A stretch of DNA of 64,000 nt from Lingula anatina. Its lineage: Eukaryota; Brachiopoda; Lingulata; Lingulida; Lingulidae. This document shows positions 63,306 through 64,000 of the stretch, piece after piece; position 1 is the first letter of the stretch, and every line of letters starts with the position of its first letter. A model generated the notes under the pieces. That model made no database searches. It was not told the DNA's origin and worked only from the letters and a program-made list of their open reading frames with translations. The stretch lies in assembly GCF_001039355.2 (NCBI RefSeq), contig NW_019775388.1:142861-206860 (forward strand), in the 5' to 3' direction. Made by a program: the position numbers and the translations under genes.

Positions 63306-64000
63306 GTAATTCTGCTACACTCTTGATCAATGCAAATCTCAGAAAGTATGGCTTGGAAAAAATCCTGTCATTTGAAATGATCCGAATCATTTTTCTTAGA
63401 TAATAATTTAAAACTGACATCATTTCAATAAAGACAATCAAGTCTGAATGATGATATTCTTGTACAGTATGACTTAGTCTTATAGGTTCTTAAATATTCA
63501 GTTGACCAACCCTTATTTTGAGGAAATAAGATTTTTTTCACACTAATTTTTTTTTCAAAAGTTAAAATGCAATGAGCATCGGATTGGAAAAATGACCAAT
63601 TTACCTACAAAAGAAGTCCTATTCACAGAGAGTCACCAATTGCTAACCAACTTAACAATTTTGTCAGACCTGGCTTGACAAATTATTGAAAACCTCACAA
63701 TGTTCATCTTAATTATCATAGTGTGCTTAAACAATTAAATCAAAGCATTCATAAACAAATGAGACAGCTTGACAGACATACATATACATTACCTGAAATG
63801 CCGGCATGTGAGATGATAGCTATACCTGTACATGTGCAACCAATGCTGTGTTCTATGGCCTCAATAAATGGACTGCTGACTAGAATTTAGCAATCACATC
63901 TATAAATATTTAGTGAAAAGAGAGTAAACATAATACTGATAAGGATGGACAAAGTATTAAACATTTCAAAACAGTCCATTAGAGGGCAAATATAGTGTGT
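63306..64000 (+). other. Intron of the kinesin-like gene running off the window
   Basis: Follows the donor CAG/GTAATT at 63305. No further exon with matching phase is visible before 64000. Confidence 0.5.

Overview
The window is AT-rich, intron-dense animal DNA: U2-type introns, mostly 0.1-1 kb, with GT/AG ends and clean phase continuity. All recognisable genes are conserved metazoan housekeeping or signalling genes. The intron density, the microsatellites and the many short inverted-repeat elements fit a marine invertebrate (a lophotrochozoan such as a mollusc, or a similar slowly evolving lineage) better than an insect or nematode. The species cannot be fixed from sequence alone.

Layout. 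1-3988: PARL (mitochondrial rhomboid, +), 3' end missing. 3990-10840: a decayed LINE with a nested MITE, CDKAL1 exon 1 (-), and an unrecognised two-exon small membrane protein with a duplicated first exon (+). 10842-14704: the 5' half of a frizzled-4-like receptor (-). 14706-18257: repeat-rich, gene-poor. 18259-20916: complete ARFRP1 (+). 23898-29718: a complete XK-related (XKR) scramblase-family gene (-) with a very long C-terminal tail. 27618-31402 and 31404-36866 are two versions of one interval, most simply two haplotypes placed in series. They differ by three whole transposon insertions. 37040-40007: SGF29 (-). 40483-42244: TLCD3/FAM57 (+). 44601-47517: malectin (-). 47752-56571: a protein consisting only of a clathrin heavy-chain terminal beta-propeller (+). 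58283-60288: QPRT (-), with one GC-AG intron. 60939 to the window end: the start of a divergent kinesin-like motor (+).

The genes do not form one pathway. They share an arrangement: several are head-to-head pairs with short intervals between start codons (MLEC/clathrin-like 234 bp, SGF29/TLCD3 475 bp, XKR/unknown gene 107 bp in one haplotype, QPRT/kinesin-like about 650 bp), suggesting bidirectional promoters.

Single-N joins at 3989, 10841, 14705 and 31403 are contig junctions. PARL, CDKAL1 and FZD4 are each cut at or near one, and two joins carry the same sequence on both sides. Gene order across these joins should be treated with caution. The strongest leads are the duplicated small membrane protein exon, the stand-alone clathrin terminal domain, and the paired haplotypes that catch transposons at filled and empty sites.
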